NCBI GenBank assembly: GCA_963575745.1
Contig: CAUYUJ010003031.1
Coordinates: forward strand, 1 to 64,000
Length of the DNA: 64,000 nt
DNA from: Prorocentrum cordatum
Taxonomy: Eukaryota; Sar; Dinophyceae; Prorocentrales; Prorocentraceae
Reading direction: 5' to 3'
In this document: one piece after another, positions 11,481 through 21,503 of the stretch
How the letters are laid out: each line of letters starts with the position of its first letter
Numbering within the stretch: position 1 is the first letter of the stretch
The notes under the pieces: generated by a model
What the model saw: only the letters and a program-made list of their open reading frames with translations
What the model was told of the DNA's origin: nothing
The model's database searches: none
Made by a program: the position numbers and the translations under genes

Positions 11481-11534
11481 CTGAGCGTCGTGTTTCATCT
11501 GGAGGCGGACGTTTCGCAGCTTGACGGAGCTTGA

Positions 11535-11590
11535 AGGAGGAGGAGGAGGAGGAGGAGGAGGAGGAGGAGGAGGAGGATGAGGAGGGGGAG
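11535..11590 (+). repeat. (GGA)n tract, right flank of LINE 1
   Basis: Uninterrupted GGA units from 11,535 to about 11,576, then a degenerate continuation. Together with 4,718-4,753 it frames LINE 1. Confidence 0.95.
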
Positions 11591-12125
11591 AAGGCTCCTT
11601 GATGCCTCCGACAAGAGCCCAAATCGAGGATCCTCGAGCCCTCGCGGCCCTTGCGTGCGTGCGCGTGGCGCAGGCCTTGGCAGTATCCCCCGCCCCAGTT
11701 GCGCAGCGCTCAACCCTTGCGCCGCCGCCGCAGCCACCGTCGTCATCGTCGTCGTCGTCGTTGGCGGCGGCGGCGGCCGCCGGTCAAAGGCGCCCGCGCG
11801 CGGCGGTCCTGGCCGGGCCTGGCCGCCGCCTGCGAGGCGGCGGGCGCCGGCCTGCCGAGGTGCCGCAGGAAGTCCGCGAGCGCCAGGCGCGCCCTGCCCT
11901 CGCCGAGCTGCTCGAAGGCCCGCTGGACCTTCGGAGGCTTCTGCAAGCTGTGGGCGGCGGCGCCGCCGCCGGCGACTCCGACGGCGATGCCGACGTCGCC
12001 GACGACGATGCCGACGGCACTGGCGACGGCGCTGGCGATGACGGCGACGACAACGTCGCTGTCGCCGCAGCCGCCGCGGTCGACGCCGCCATCGCCGCCG
12101 ACGTCGCCAGCGCCCTGGCCTAGCC
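11591..12125 (+). other. Very GC-rich segment, possible exon of unknown gene
   Basis: Open frames exist on both strands. The plus frame ending at 12,123 finishes in an Asp/Ala/Gly-rich tract (gacgatgccgacggcactgg…) and a TAG. The minus frame through 11,743-11,946 reads VQRAFEQLGEGRARLALADF, which looks more protein-like. With no homologous domain visible I cannot choose between a genuine exon and GC-driven open frames. Confidence 0.25.
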
Positions 12126-12734
12126 AGGCTCCTCGGAGGCCGGCTGAGCCTCGAGCGCCTGCACTGTCCTCGATCTCTCCTCTCCAATTCCAGCTGGGAC
12201 GGTCAAGCTGGGAGATTCAAAGCACGTCGGTGCGTCGTTTTGACCACAACAGTCAAGGCGATGAGGTAAGGACCACCTTGGGCTCCAGAGGGGCTCTGGT
12301 TTTCGGGTCGTTCCGTCAACCTTCGCCGTGACCCAAACAACCCCTTCGTTCCTCAGTATGCTTTCCTTCTGATAGCACGCTGATCGGGGTGACGATTCGT
12401 CCCATGAGGGGGCGGGTCTCTTCTGAGCCGGACTGGCTCCTGACGATTTGCATGCACAAGGGTACAGGGTACGGGAGCACTGCCCCAGCACACGTGCAAG
12501 AAGAGCCTACTCCCCTCGCTCCTGCTTCCTCTCGGTCCTCGATCCTCGAGCGCCTCGTCCTCCAGCCTCCGCTCGATGCCCGATGCCCGAGCGCCTCCTC
12601 GACCCTCGATCGCCTCATCCTCGATCAGCCCGGACTATGTGTGTTCTTCTCCACGCCGCGTCGGGTGCGCGTGCTCGCTTGACCTGTTCTACGCTGCGCT
12701 GCCGTGCAAGTGGCTGCGACGCCAATGTCAATTG
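12126..12734. other. No gene seen
   Basis: Mixed-composition sequence with pyrimidine-rich patches (ctcgatcctcgagcgcctc at 12,537-12,620). No coding region, RNA gene or clear repeat beyond short CTCGATC-type units is supported. Confidence 0.4.
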
Positions 12735-12787
12735 ATCAATCCATCTATCTATCTATCTATTTATCTATCTAGCTATCTATCTATCAA
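12735..12787. repeat. (CTAT)n microsatellite
   Basis: About twelve CTAT/CTAG units. A shorter caatcaatctatctacc relative precedes the GT tract at 31,170-31,190, in the same relative position to a dispersed repeat. Confidence 0.9.
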
Positions 12788-12788
12788 T

Positions 12789-12940
12789 ATCAGAGTGAGG
12801 GGCTGAACCGAACGGTCATGCACTGTCCCTGGGTGCGTGGCTGAAGTGGAATTCCGCGATGCGGATTATTGTTCTTGTTGTTGCTGTTGTTGCTGTTGCT
12901 GTTGCTGTTGCTGTTACTGTTGTTGTTGTTGTTGTTGAAC
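12789..12940 (+). repeat. Dispersed repeat with (GTT)n tail, copy at 37.84 kb
   Basis: tcagagtgagggg… through ctgtccctgggtgcgtggct and the downstream (GTT/GCT)n closely match 37,835-37,985. At 37.99 kb this module leads straight into the CGCGACCCACC array; here it leads into AT-richer sequence. Confidence 0.85.
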
Positions 12941-12959
12941 ATTATTTATTCTAAAAAAT

Positions 12960-13720
12960 AATTATTGTTGGGCCCCCTGGTGCGCGCCCCCCCTGCGCCG
13001 CCTAGGCCGCAGCTACATTTTCATCATTTTCGTGAGGAAGCCTCAGGTAAAACGATGTGATCCAGATCCGGTTGTTTTGTTGTAATCCGTTTTCCCTTGC
13101 AAAAAACACTATAAAATGACATTTCTTGTTCTAATATAATCAAATTTCAAGAATCCCTTGCAAAAAATAAGGTAAAGTGGACATTCGCGCGCGCAAGACG
13201 AAATCCTTCCAAAAGCTTAGTGTTCGGAGCGATTTTAACATAAAAACATCAAAAAACCAATGGTTTTTCAACAAACAAATGTCAAAATCTCATCCCGCGC
13301 GCTCTTGCGGATTCGTAGGAAACCCAACACTTTTTAAACATTTCTGTCAAACGGGCTTTTGCGAGCAACTTTTTCGAACTTCTGCGACAACGGTTGCGCA
13401 CCTGCCAGGGCCATCATCCCTGTCAAATAATACCATGCGGGACACATTCGTTTTTTCTTCGCGCGCGCACGCCGAAATCTCCAAAAACCATTGGGCTTCT
13501 TAAGAATTTTAGCACCGCGCATCATAAAATCACACGAATCGCACCGTAGGTCCTCGAAAAACACCTGCACGACTTTTCAAAATTTCCACCCGCGCGCGCT
13601 GTCCGAATCCTAAAAAAACCAATGGTTTTCCAACATTTATGTTACATGAGCTCGCGCGAGCTACTTTCGCACGCTCTTGCAACGGGGTTCGCGCGCCTGC
13701 CAGGGGCCAGAATCCCTTGC
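12960..13720. repeat. AT-richer region of degenerate CGCGCGC-spaced repeats
   Basis: A loosely repeated module of about 120-150 bp recurs near 13,185, 13,285, 13,455 and 13,590. Each combines a cgcgcgc core with aaaaaccaatggttttncaac-like sequence. No open frame of note. Confidence 0.6.
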
Positions 13721-13849
13721 GGTTGCGCCATAGGTTGCGCCCTCGGCCGCCGAGAATAAAACGCCCCCCTATTGGTTGCGCCATAGGTTGCGCCCTCGGC
13801 CGCCGAGAATAAAACGTCCCCCTACTGGTTGCGCCATAGGTTGCCCCAG
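13721..13849. repeat. 53-bp tandem repeat, about 2.4 copies
   Basis: Units begin ggttgcgccatagg at 13,721, 13,774 and 13,827, an exact 53-bp period. Each unit contains the near-palindrome ctcggccgccgag. Confidence 0.95.
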
Positions 13850-14020
13850 GAGGCCTTCAAGAGGCCCCAAGAGCCCGCCGTGAGGACCCAATAAGCCCCC
13901 AAGAGGCCCCAAGATGCTTCCAAGAAGCCCCCCAAAGCCCCTCAAGAGGACCCCAAGCGGCGCCAGGAGGCTTCCCCCCTTCCCCAAGAGGACCCCAAGC
14001 GGCCCCAGGAAGCCTCCGAC
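13850..14020. repeat. CCAAGAGG minisatellite left of the Rep-helicase gene
   Basis: Same family and orientation as 20,965-21,240, so the Rep-helicase gene is flanked on both sides by the repeat in direct orientation. It ends 15 bp before the SL-like leader. Confidence 0.8.
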
Positions 14021-14034
14021 TGATCACTGTCACA

Positions 14035-14056
14035 TCCGTAGCCATCTCGGATCAAG
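14035..14056 (+). other. Degenerate relict DinoSL before gene 1
   Basis: 19 of 22 positions match the spliced leader (TCCGTAGCCATCTCGGATCA then AG; differences at positions 12, 14 and 17). It ends 26 bp before the ATG of the Rep-helicase gene. By a simple uniform-base estimate a match this good is expected by chance well under once per thousand windows of this size. Confidence 0.8.
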
Positions 14057-14082
14057 GTATCGCCTGTGTTCTTGGATGGGTC

Positions 14083-17000
14083 ATGGCTTTGTCGGCGAAA
14101 GCCCTTGACGACCAGTATGGCCCAGAGCTGTCGCGGCCTCCCTTGGCCGACTGCGAGAGCCCGTATTATTTGCATCAGGCGCTCGTTGCAAAGGGTATCC
14201 AGGTCAGTCACCAGGCGTGCAAGACTTGGTGGGGCAAATATCGGGTTGTGCCTGGCAAGGTTAGTATTTCTAGCGCCCAGGAGCTGGAGGAGCAGCACGG
14301 TTCTGCCATCCGCCACCTGGGCATCGAGTATAATACACCTTTCAAATTATGCGGGGCGCTCCGACAGTTGGATCCACCACTGTATGTGACAGATCAGGTC
14401 GCAAAGATGTGGCTACTGCAGTATTCTTCCAAAGAGACGCTTGTCAAAGTGCAGAACGCTGGCCATCTGGAGACCTGGTATGGAGAACGTATTCGCAAAG
14501 ACATGCCCGAGGGGACTACTGACGGGGCCGTGTTGAAGCAGTGGCTCCTGGGACATTTATCTGTATCTGCTGACGCCAGGGTATGCCAGAAGTGGCTCAG
14601 CACGGAGTGGGGCGCCAAGGGAGCATTGAATACTGCCCAAGCTGTGGAGGAATGTATAGGCCAGCGTCTTCGACTCAATCAGTATCGGGAGAGCTTCGCC
14701 GATGAGGCCGCCGCGGAGGTCCTCTCGCAGCTTCTCTCGGAGAGCGACCCTCCCGTCGCTGTCAGCGGTATGGTTTTGAGGCAATGGTACGTGAAGTATC
14801 ACCCTGACTCTGGACCTTTGCAGTATGACACGGCTGAAAAGCTCGACGCGGCACTTGGTGACCACATGCGCGCGGTATATCCAGGGCTGAAGTACCACAC
14901 CTTGCATGCCGTGTTGCGTATGCGACGGAAAGCTGTCTTGGTGTCCCGAGGAGTGTTGAGACAGTGGTGCGATGCGTATGCGTCGGTGAGCTCTTCAGTG
15001 CAGGCGACGGCTTCATCCGCCCAGGCCGTCACCAGGCGTGTATTGAAGCGCCCGGCGGCGCAGGTCGCAGGCGGGGTATTGAAACGGCCAGCCGCCGCCG
15101 GATCTGCCCGCGTGGCCAAACGGCCTGCCGCGGTCGACTGGGAGGAGCCCGTATCGAAGCAGCAGGCCACGGCAGCTTCTTCCTCCACAGAAGTGGTTTG
15201 CATAAAGCTGCTCACGGGGGATGCTGTAGAGCATGCGGCAAGCGGTATCGAGAGCAGGTCTCCGACTTGGGCCTTGGCCTCACTTACCAGAATATGCAGG
15301 TGCGTCTGAAGGCCTGGGGGTATGAGGCGGGTCCATATGCCTTGCGAGAGTGGCTTTGCAAGTATCGACTCGGAGACGGTGCCAAACATGGCAAGTGCGC
15401 CGTCTACGCGTTGTCGCGCAGGGACCTCCAGTACTGGCATCACGTAGAAGGCTTGAGGGGGCGAGCGCTGGTGGACAAGTATCGCGCGGAGACCGGGGTA
15501 TTTGCACATTGGGTCGCCCTGGAGAGGTGGCTGAAGGCGCCCTCCCAGCAGCTGGCAATACTGGAGAATGCCGAGGAGATACACAGCCACGTATGCGGGG
15601 AGTATGTCCTGGAGCAGCTGCAGAAGGGTGTCTCGGCCGAGGAGGTGAAAAAGGAGTTATTGGCGCAGTATCTCGTGGATTGCAGGACCACGCAGCGGCT
15701 CGTAGCGTATCGTCGCTATCGCGAGCAACGTGGCGAATACTGGACCAGCGAGCACCTAGAGCAACAGGAGTGGGAGTTCTTGTATTCCTTGGTTTCTCTG
15801 GATAGCAAGCTCGGCCACAACCGGGCGGTTGGCTGTCGCGCCCGGGCTAGACCTGGTTTGGAGGCTGTGCGTGTATCTTTATGTCAGCGCTTGGGCGTGG
15901 CGGAAGAGTTGGTGCCTTTGCACAATCTATCGGTATTTTTTGGTGGCCACGAACGGCATGCCAAGTTGGCGCTCGCGTATCCAGATGCCTTCGTATACAA
16001 GGACGCGCTGCCAGGTCCTGTGGTGGAGGCCTACGAGAGGACCTTTTTGGGCCAGGTGCTGCCGAGGACTGCACACGCGTGTATCTCCGACCAAGAGCAA
16101 GGCTGGTATGCGAGAGCTTGCAGCGTGGCGACAGCTGACGGTTGCATAGTATTCCCGAAAATGGCGGCGGACGCTTGTCTTATTGCTGCGTATGCCATGT
16201 TAAAGTGCCAGGAGGTATTTCAGCGACAGTCTTGGTCCATGTCATTACTCACCAGTATCCAAGCCACCTACAAGAAGCAGTATAATCTGACAGATTTTGC
16301 GTTTTGGGTGTGCTACGGGAGTTGGTCCGCTTGCGAGGCCTGCGGTTCGTTCTTCTTCAATGACGAGTATTTCTCGAACCGTGTATATCAGGATCGTAGC
16401 ACGTCGGAACAACCAGACATGTTGGCGGCGTATCGTCGGCAAGTACCGCAGGACCCGGTGGTGCACGCCTGTGGCCAAGTTGGTATATCTTCGAGATGGT
16501 GGTATAAGCCAGGCATGTACACGCCTGTGGTTGCCAGCTGCCCTTGCTGTTCTGGTAAAGAGACTCCTCTCGAGAAGTTCAACCGCCGTATGCAGAACCA
16601 TGGGCAGGCCCTCAAGGTTGCAAAGACGTCGGAGCTGTATAGGACCCCCTTGGCGACGAAGTCGGGCTACGAGGCAAAGGAGTGCATCACCTGGCCTCGA
16701 TATTCGTTTCGGCAGTTTTCGCTGGACCACAGCACTGGGCCCTGTATGCACGAGATGACCCTCGACGAATGTCGTGCTCTGAGCATCGTCGTCTTGAGGA
16801 CCTCCGTGCAGCAAGAGAGGTATGGCGCTGCGCACCAGTTCAACTGGAAGAAGGTGGGTCTCTCGCGCGCGTACTTCAAGAAGGACCTGGTCTGCGAAGC
16901 GAGTATGCCTACCGATCGGTGCAAGGCTGCATTTCATTTCTTGATGGAGCACAGCAAGTATTACCGCAGCTTTCTGACGGAGCAGAGGATCCGCGCGAGC

Positions 17001-20000
17001 AGGGGCGCCGCGGTCGCCCCCAACCCACCCCTCCCCAAAGAAAAAACCCACCCTCCCTCAACCCACCCCTCCCCCAACCCACCTCTCCCCAAACTCACCC
17101 CGGTCGCCCCGAACCCGCCCTCCCCCAACCCATCCCCCCAAAAAAAAACACGCCGGCAACAAAAACCACATCAACACAAACGCTATTCATTTTCTGGGGG
17201 CGCATGACAGGTATTACAGTAGCTTTTTGACTCCCACAGGATCCGCATCGAGAACCGCAGCTCCTTAAATCTTTCCTCCTACGACCTCTTTGTTGTCATG
17301 AAAGGTATCGAGTGTGCCATGTATCCCGTCTTGTATCCGACTACGGACTTCACTGATACGGGTATTATGGAGCACTACTATGCCCAGACCCAAGATAGCA
17401 CGAATCGGGTGGTATCCATCGGCCTGTCCTGGACTCGGAAGGTGCTGTCCAGTGCCCGTGTATATGGCGAGCAGCGGGATCTGCCGTTTTTCCTGTACGA
17501 GAAGCATCCGGCGAATAAGTATTTCAATGCGCAAGTTCGTGCCAAGAGCCTCGGCGTCACGGGGGGCGTTATGACACGAGATTCGCAGGCCTCTACGGGG
17601 TATTGGGAGATTGTGCAAGACTCCCTCGCTGATCTGGTGCGTATCATGCTCGTGCGCTGCAACGACGAGAAGAATTATGAGGCCCTGTATCAGCACTGCC
17701 GCACTCTCCGGGGACAGGTATGGCTGTGCGCGTTTCCGAATTTGTTTATCACCATCGCGCCCGCGGAGTGGAAGTTCCCGAGGCCGTATTTCATGGAGCC
17801 GTATCTTCGCTGTATTTTTGCTGGTGCCTATATGATGTCACTCCATATGTACTTCCTGGTTCGCTGTATCTGGTTGTTCTTGGCGAACCGCTGGGGCCAC
17901 AGGTTCGTTTCTTGTATAACACAATTCCAGGAATTGTTTTGCGAGTTTCTCTCATGTCATATGTATCATGTACCCCATATATCACATATAACAACTGGAT
18001 GTGTTCCACAAACTGCCCCAAAAATGTGACCAACTCTTCTTCGAGTTTGTCTCATGAGTATCAGACGCATCGTGTATCATATGTATCATGTCACTACAGT
18101 GTGCTTACATAAAGAACAGTGTCCAGGTACTTCATCGTTTACGAGTGGTGTATGAAGACCGAGTACCAGGGCCGTGGCACCCCGCACTGGCACATTTGCG
18201 CGTGGGTTGTATGCTTTGGGCTGTTGCAGAATCTCCAAGGGCGCACTGGTACGGCTGTCGTGTCGGCATTCGTCAAGTTCCTCTCGCTGGTATTCTGCGC
18301 CGAGATAGATGTTCAGATAGGCAACGGCCGTTTGAACTACATCTCCGGGTATGTGGCGAAGGACCATGATGCCGTCGACGTGGGGCTCGGCGAGTATGTG
18401 CAGAAGAATGCAAACAGCTCCTGGCTGACCGCGTATCGCTTGCTCAGCAAGAGCAGCCCGTGCTTGCCGGAAGTGGCGATCCGTATGGCGCAACTGTCGG
18501 AATTTGAGCGGTCCTACTCCCATGTTTTGCTGTATCCACCGCAGCCTGCAGCCATGCTGAATTATGACGGGCGGCAAGGAAACTTTTCCTCGAGGATGTA
18601 TGGTTTCTATCTTCAGGAGAAGAGGGAGCAGCTGGTCGCAGGGACTCCCGTATCGGAGAGTTTCTTGGTATGGCACCGTGGCAGGGAGTATGACACCTCG
18701 AACCACTGCGTACAGTTCCGTGGCGGCAGACATCAGCAAAGGTATGCGTCCACGCAAGTGGTCGCCTGCAGGTACTGGTACGAGCTGACCGACGGTTATT
18801 GGGGCCAGCATTCACTGACTGTGCTGCCACATGTATACGCTGCACAATTACTCCCTCGGACGTTCAAACACCTGGACAGTATGAAGAACTTCGTGGGCAT
18901 GATCGAGTATCTCATGTCCTGGCAGTGGTCCGACACTGCTGGTATCGTGGAGACGTCGTGTGAATTGAAATTCCATAATCATGCGCTGCCGATGCGAGTG
19001 GGTGAGGACGGCCAGATACTGTCATTCGGCTCGGAGTATACTGCTGGAGTGTCTGTATTTGCCAATGATAGGGCAGCATTCGAGTACCTGCTCTCGCTGG
19101 CCCGACGCGATCTGCAATTTCGAGGTATGCGCGATGAGCGTGTCGGCTGCTTCGAGCAGAAGCAACACGCGAATTTTCTGCTGTATATGCGTGTTGCTCA
19201 ATGCGATAACGAGCCAGAGTACGAGTGCCTCCGGCAGGCGTGGGATGTCTTGAATAGGCCGAAGTATCAGCAGCGCACCTGGAGTCCCGAGCAGGCTGAC
19301 GCCATCGAACGGGTCAAGAAGGGTGTATCGCTGGAGGACGAGGAGGAGAAGCAGAACAGTAAGCGTTTCTTGTATATCAGTGGACCACCAGGCAGTGGGA
19401 AGACGGCAGTATTGCTGGAGCTGGCCATTTGGGCATGTGAGTCTGCTCAGGTTTTGATCGTGTGTCCCACCGGGTATCTCGTGCACCAGTACAAGTCCAA
19501 GCTGCCAGACAGACCTGGTATTGAGAACATCCGAGTGGATACCATACAAGGAGTCCTGAAGTATAAGAGGGCCGGGAAGGACGGGAAGGTCCGCTGGGCC
19601 CCACCCTCGGCTTTGAGAGGTATTGACTTGATTCTTTGCGATGAAGGCAGCCAGTATGAAGATCAGGAATGGATGCGTTTTTTCGCCGCGGTGCGGGAGC
19701 AGCCGCATAAACCCTTCACTGGTATCGTGGCCGATTTTAAGCAGTTGCAGCCAGTATTGAGCGGGGGGCAATGCGAGCACTTCTGCAACCAAATGGACAA
19801 GGTTGACTTGAAGACAGTGTATCGCACCGCAGACCAGCAGCACCTGGTTTTCCTGAACCGTATACGCGAGGCTCAGCCAGATCGAGTGTGTTTGACAGAG
19901 TATTTTGGCGACCGGCACTGGCAGCATGAGTCCTTGGAGGCTTGTGTTGAGCGCGGTATGGCGTTGGCGGCGGAGAAAGGACATCCGTTTTCTTGGCTGA

Positions 20001-20848
20001 CGTGTACGAACGCAGGCTCGGCAGAGGTATGCAGAGCGGCTCTGGCATTACTCGGCATTAGTGAGGCCGATCTGCAAAAGGGTGGGTATTCCGATCCCAC
20101 CACGAAGTCCAACTTACGCATTTTGGCCAGACCTGGTATCGTGATTCGCCTCAGTCGGAACTTTGACAAACAGCGAGGCTTTGTCAATGGGGCGTTGGCC
20201 ACGGTATGCGAGTCGCTTCGTGGAAACTCTGTGTTTACAGCCAGGCTGGTGGGCACGGGCAACATGGTATTGGTGCACCCCATCGAGGAGAATGGGGAGA
20301 TCTTCCTGCCCTGCTGCTACGGGTATGCGACCACGGTGCGTCGAGCGCAGGGTGCGGATCTCTTTCACGGCTGTATTTACTTCGAGCAGAAGAAGAGAGT
20401 GGCCACGAGAGGGTATGGCTACGTTGCCTGCAGTCGCTTTAAGTCCCGCGAGGGCTGCTATGTATTCGGCAAGCTCCGCCGCAGTGACTTCCTCCCGGCT
20501 GGCCCTGAGAAGGCCGGCGAGATTCTGGAGCGTGGCTATGACTCGGTATCGTCATCTGACGACGAGGAGAAAGGCTTGGAGTATGCCTGTGCAGATCAAG
20601 GGGAGTATGACGCGGACCCTGTTCTGTCCATGGATATGGGCAACAATCTCTTGGACTTCCTCGTGAGCACAGAGGATACGGCAGATGTATCCAAGACCGA
20701 GTGCCAACGTATCCTGGCAGAGTTTGCTGCAGGTGCCAGTGCGGGGGCTGCCGATGCGCCAGTGTATGAAGAGCTTCCAGTGAGGGAGGAAGTGTGGGGC
20801 GAGAACGGTGAGCTGCTCGTATACGGCGGCACGGCAACGCCGGAATGA
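14083..20848 (+). CDS. Helitron-like Rep-helicase (three exons, one frameshift)
   Basis: Exons 14,083-16,987, 17,240-17,902 and 18,127-20,848 join in frame (EQ|RIRIENR; WGH|RYFIVYEW). The N-terminal part has five or more modules of about 57-60 residues ending in V…W (for example LRQWYVKYHP), then three LKRPAA-type basic signals resembling a nuclear localisation sequence. A Rep domain follows: FPNLFITIAPAEW, the HUH nuclease box PHWH at 18,182-18,193, and YISGYVAKDHD carrying the candidate tyrosines. The C-terminal SF1 (Pif1/RecD-like) helicase shows Walker A GPPGSGKT (19,382), Walker B LILCDEGSQ, ADFKQLQPV, VRRAQGADL and YVACSRF. Known Rep-helicases nick, unwind and transfer one strand during rolling-circle transposition. 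An apparent frameshift near 15,235 (module 6) suggests an inactive copy, an assembly error or a tiny intron. Confidence 0.85.
16988..17239 (+). other. Intron 1 of Rep-helicase gene, GA-AG type
   Basis: 252 bp, starting GATCCGCGCG and ending TCCCACAG. The intron start and the next exon start share AGGATCCGC, and a longer imperfect direct repeat (about 40 bp, aagtattaccgcagctttctg versus aggtattacagtagcttttt) surrounds both ends. The interior is C/A-rich (ccccaacccacccctccc). Non-GT donors, including GA, are known in dinoflagellates. The junction restores one reading frame across the exons. Confidence 0.7.
17903..18126 (+). other. Intron 2 of Rep-helicase gene, built from satellite DNA
   Basis: 224 bp with GT…AG ends (CACAG|GTTCG … GTCCAG|GTACTT). 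The interior repeats tgtatcatatgtatcatgt, cacaaactgccccaaaaatg and tgtgaccaactcttcttc, which are the elements of the roughly 103-bp satellite at 24,640-26,125. Removal joins WGHR to YFIVYEW in frame. Both intron ends carry CAGG, a possible short duplication. Confidence 0.75.
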
Positions 20849-20964
20849 TCTGTGACGTATGGTGGCGGACGTTGAAAATAAACGTACACGCGCGCATGTG
20901 TGTATCATCGTCTCCGGTCCGCTTCTACGTTGGAGTCCAAGTGTCTGCCTTCATTGGAAAAAAA
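20849..20964 (+). other. 3' flank of Rep-helicase gene
   Basis: Starts with the gene's TGA-proximal sequence and includes aaaataaacg at 20,874, a possible but unproven polyadenylation-like motif. It runs into the CCAAGAGG repeat. Confidence 0.3.
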
Positions 20965-21240
20965 TGTCCTCCAAGAGGGCCCCAAGAGCGCCCCCAAGGC
21001 TCCCAAGAGCGCCCCAAGAGGGTCTGAAGAGGCCCCCAGGAGGTCCCAAGAGGCGCCCAACAGGCGCCCAAGAGGCGGCCAAGAGATCCCCAAGAAGCTC
21101 CAAGGGGCTCCCCGGGGCACCCAGGATGCCCCACGAGGCCCCCGGGTCACGCGAGGAGGGCCCCAAGACGACCCAAGAGGCTTCTACTTGCCCAAGATTC
21201 ATCCGAGTAGACTCCGAGAGGCATTCAAGAGGCCTCTGGC
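20965..21240. repeat. CCAAGAGG minisatellite between genes 1 and 2
   Basis: About 275 bp in the same orientation as 13,850-14,020. Relative to 23,275-23,460 it is inverted, so gene 2 is flanked by the family in opposite orientation. Confidence 0.85.
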
Positions 21241-21285
21241 TCTTCTGATACCTACTCCTCATCCTTCTTCTCCCTCCTTCCCCTC

Positions 21286-21432
21286 TCATCTCATCATCAC
21301 CATCATCACCATCACCATCACCATCGCCACCATCAGGAAACCTCCACCATCACCAACACCACCATCACCATCATCATCACCATCATCACCATCACCACCA
21401 ATCATCACCATCACGACACAACAACAACAACG
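21286..21432. repeat. (CATCAC)n microsatellite upstream of gene 2
   Basis: Interrupted catcaccatcatcaccatca repeats ending in acaacaacaacaa, directly before the SL-like leader. Confidence 0.9.
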
Positions 21433-21448
21433 ATGTCTCTGTGTGTTG

Positions 21449-21470
21449 TTCATAGGCACTTTGGCTCAAG
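21449..21470 (+). other. Degenerate relict DinoSL before gene 2
   Basis: 18 of 22 positions match the leader (TTCATAGGCACTTTGGCTCA then AG); the last 11 bases are identical. The first ATG of the downstream frame follows after 33 bp. Confidence 0.75.
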
Positions 21471-21503
21471 AGGGGGTTATTCTTGGCCGCGTCTTGCCTT
21501 GGC

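Larger units (their letters stand above)
4754..11534 (+). mobile_element. LINE 1: full-length non-LTR retrotransposon with DinoSL 5' end
   Basis: A 6.8-kb plus-strand unit runs from the relict spliced leader to the start of a (GGA)n tract. In order it carries an alanine/glutamate-rich ORF1-like frame, an AP-endonuclease-like domain, reverse transcriptase, a zinc motif, RNase H and a Cys-rich C-terminus. Stops and frameshifts interrupt the polymerase part, so this copy is inactive. No poly(A) tail is present; both ends meet GGA repeats. The exact leader at the 5' terminus indicates full-length reverse transcription of a trans-spliced transcript. The boundaries are inferred from the leader and the repeat edges; I could not demonstrate a target-site duplication because both flanks are repetitive. 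Confidence 0.8.
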
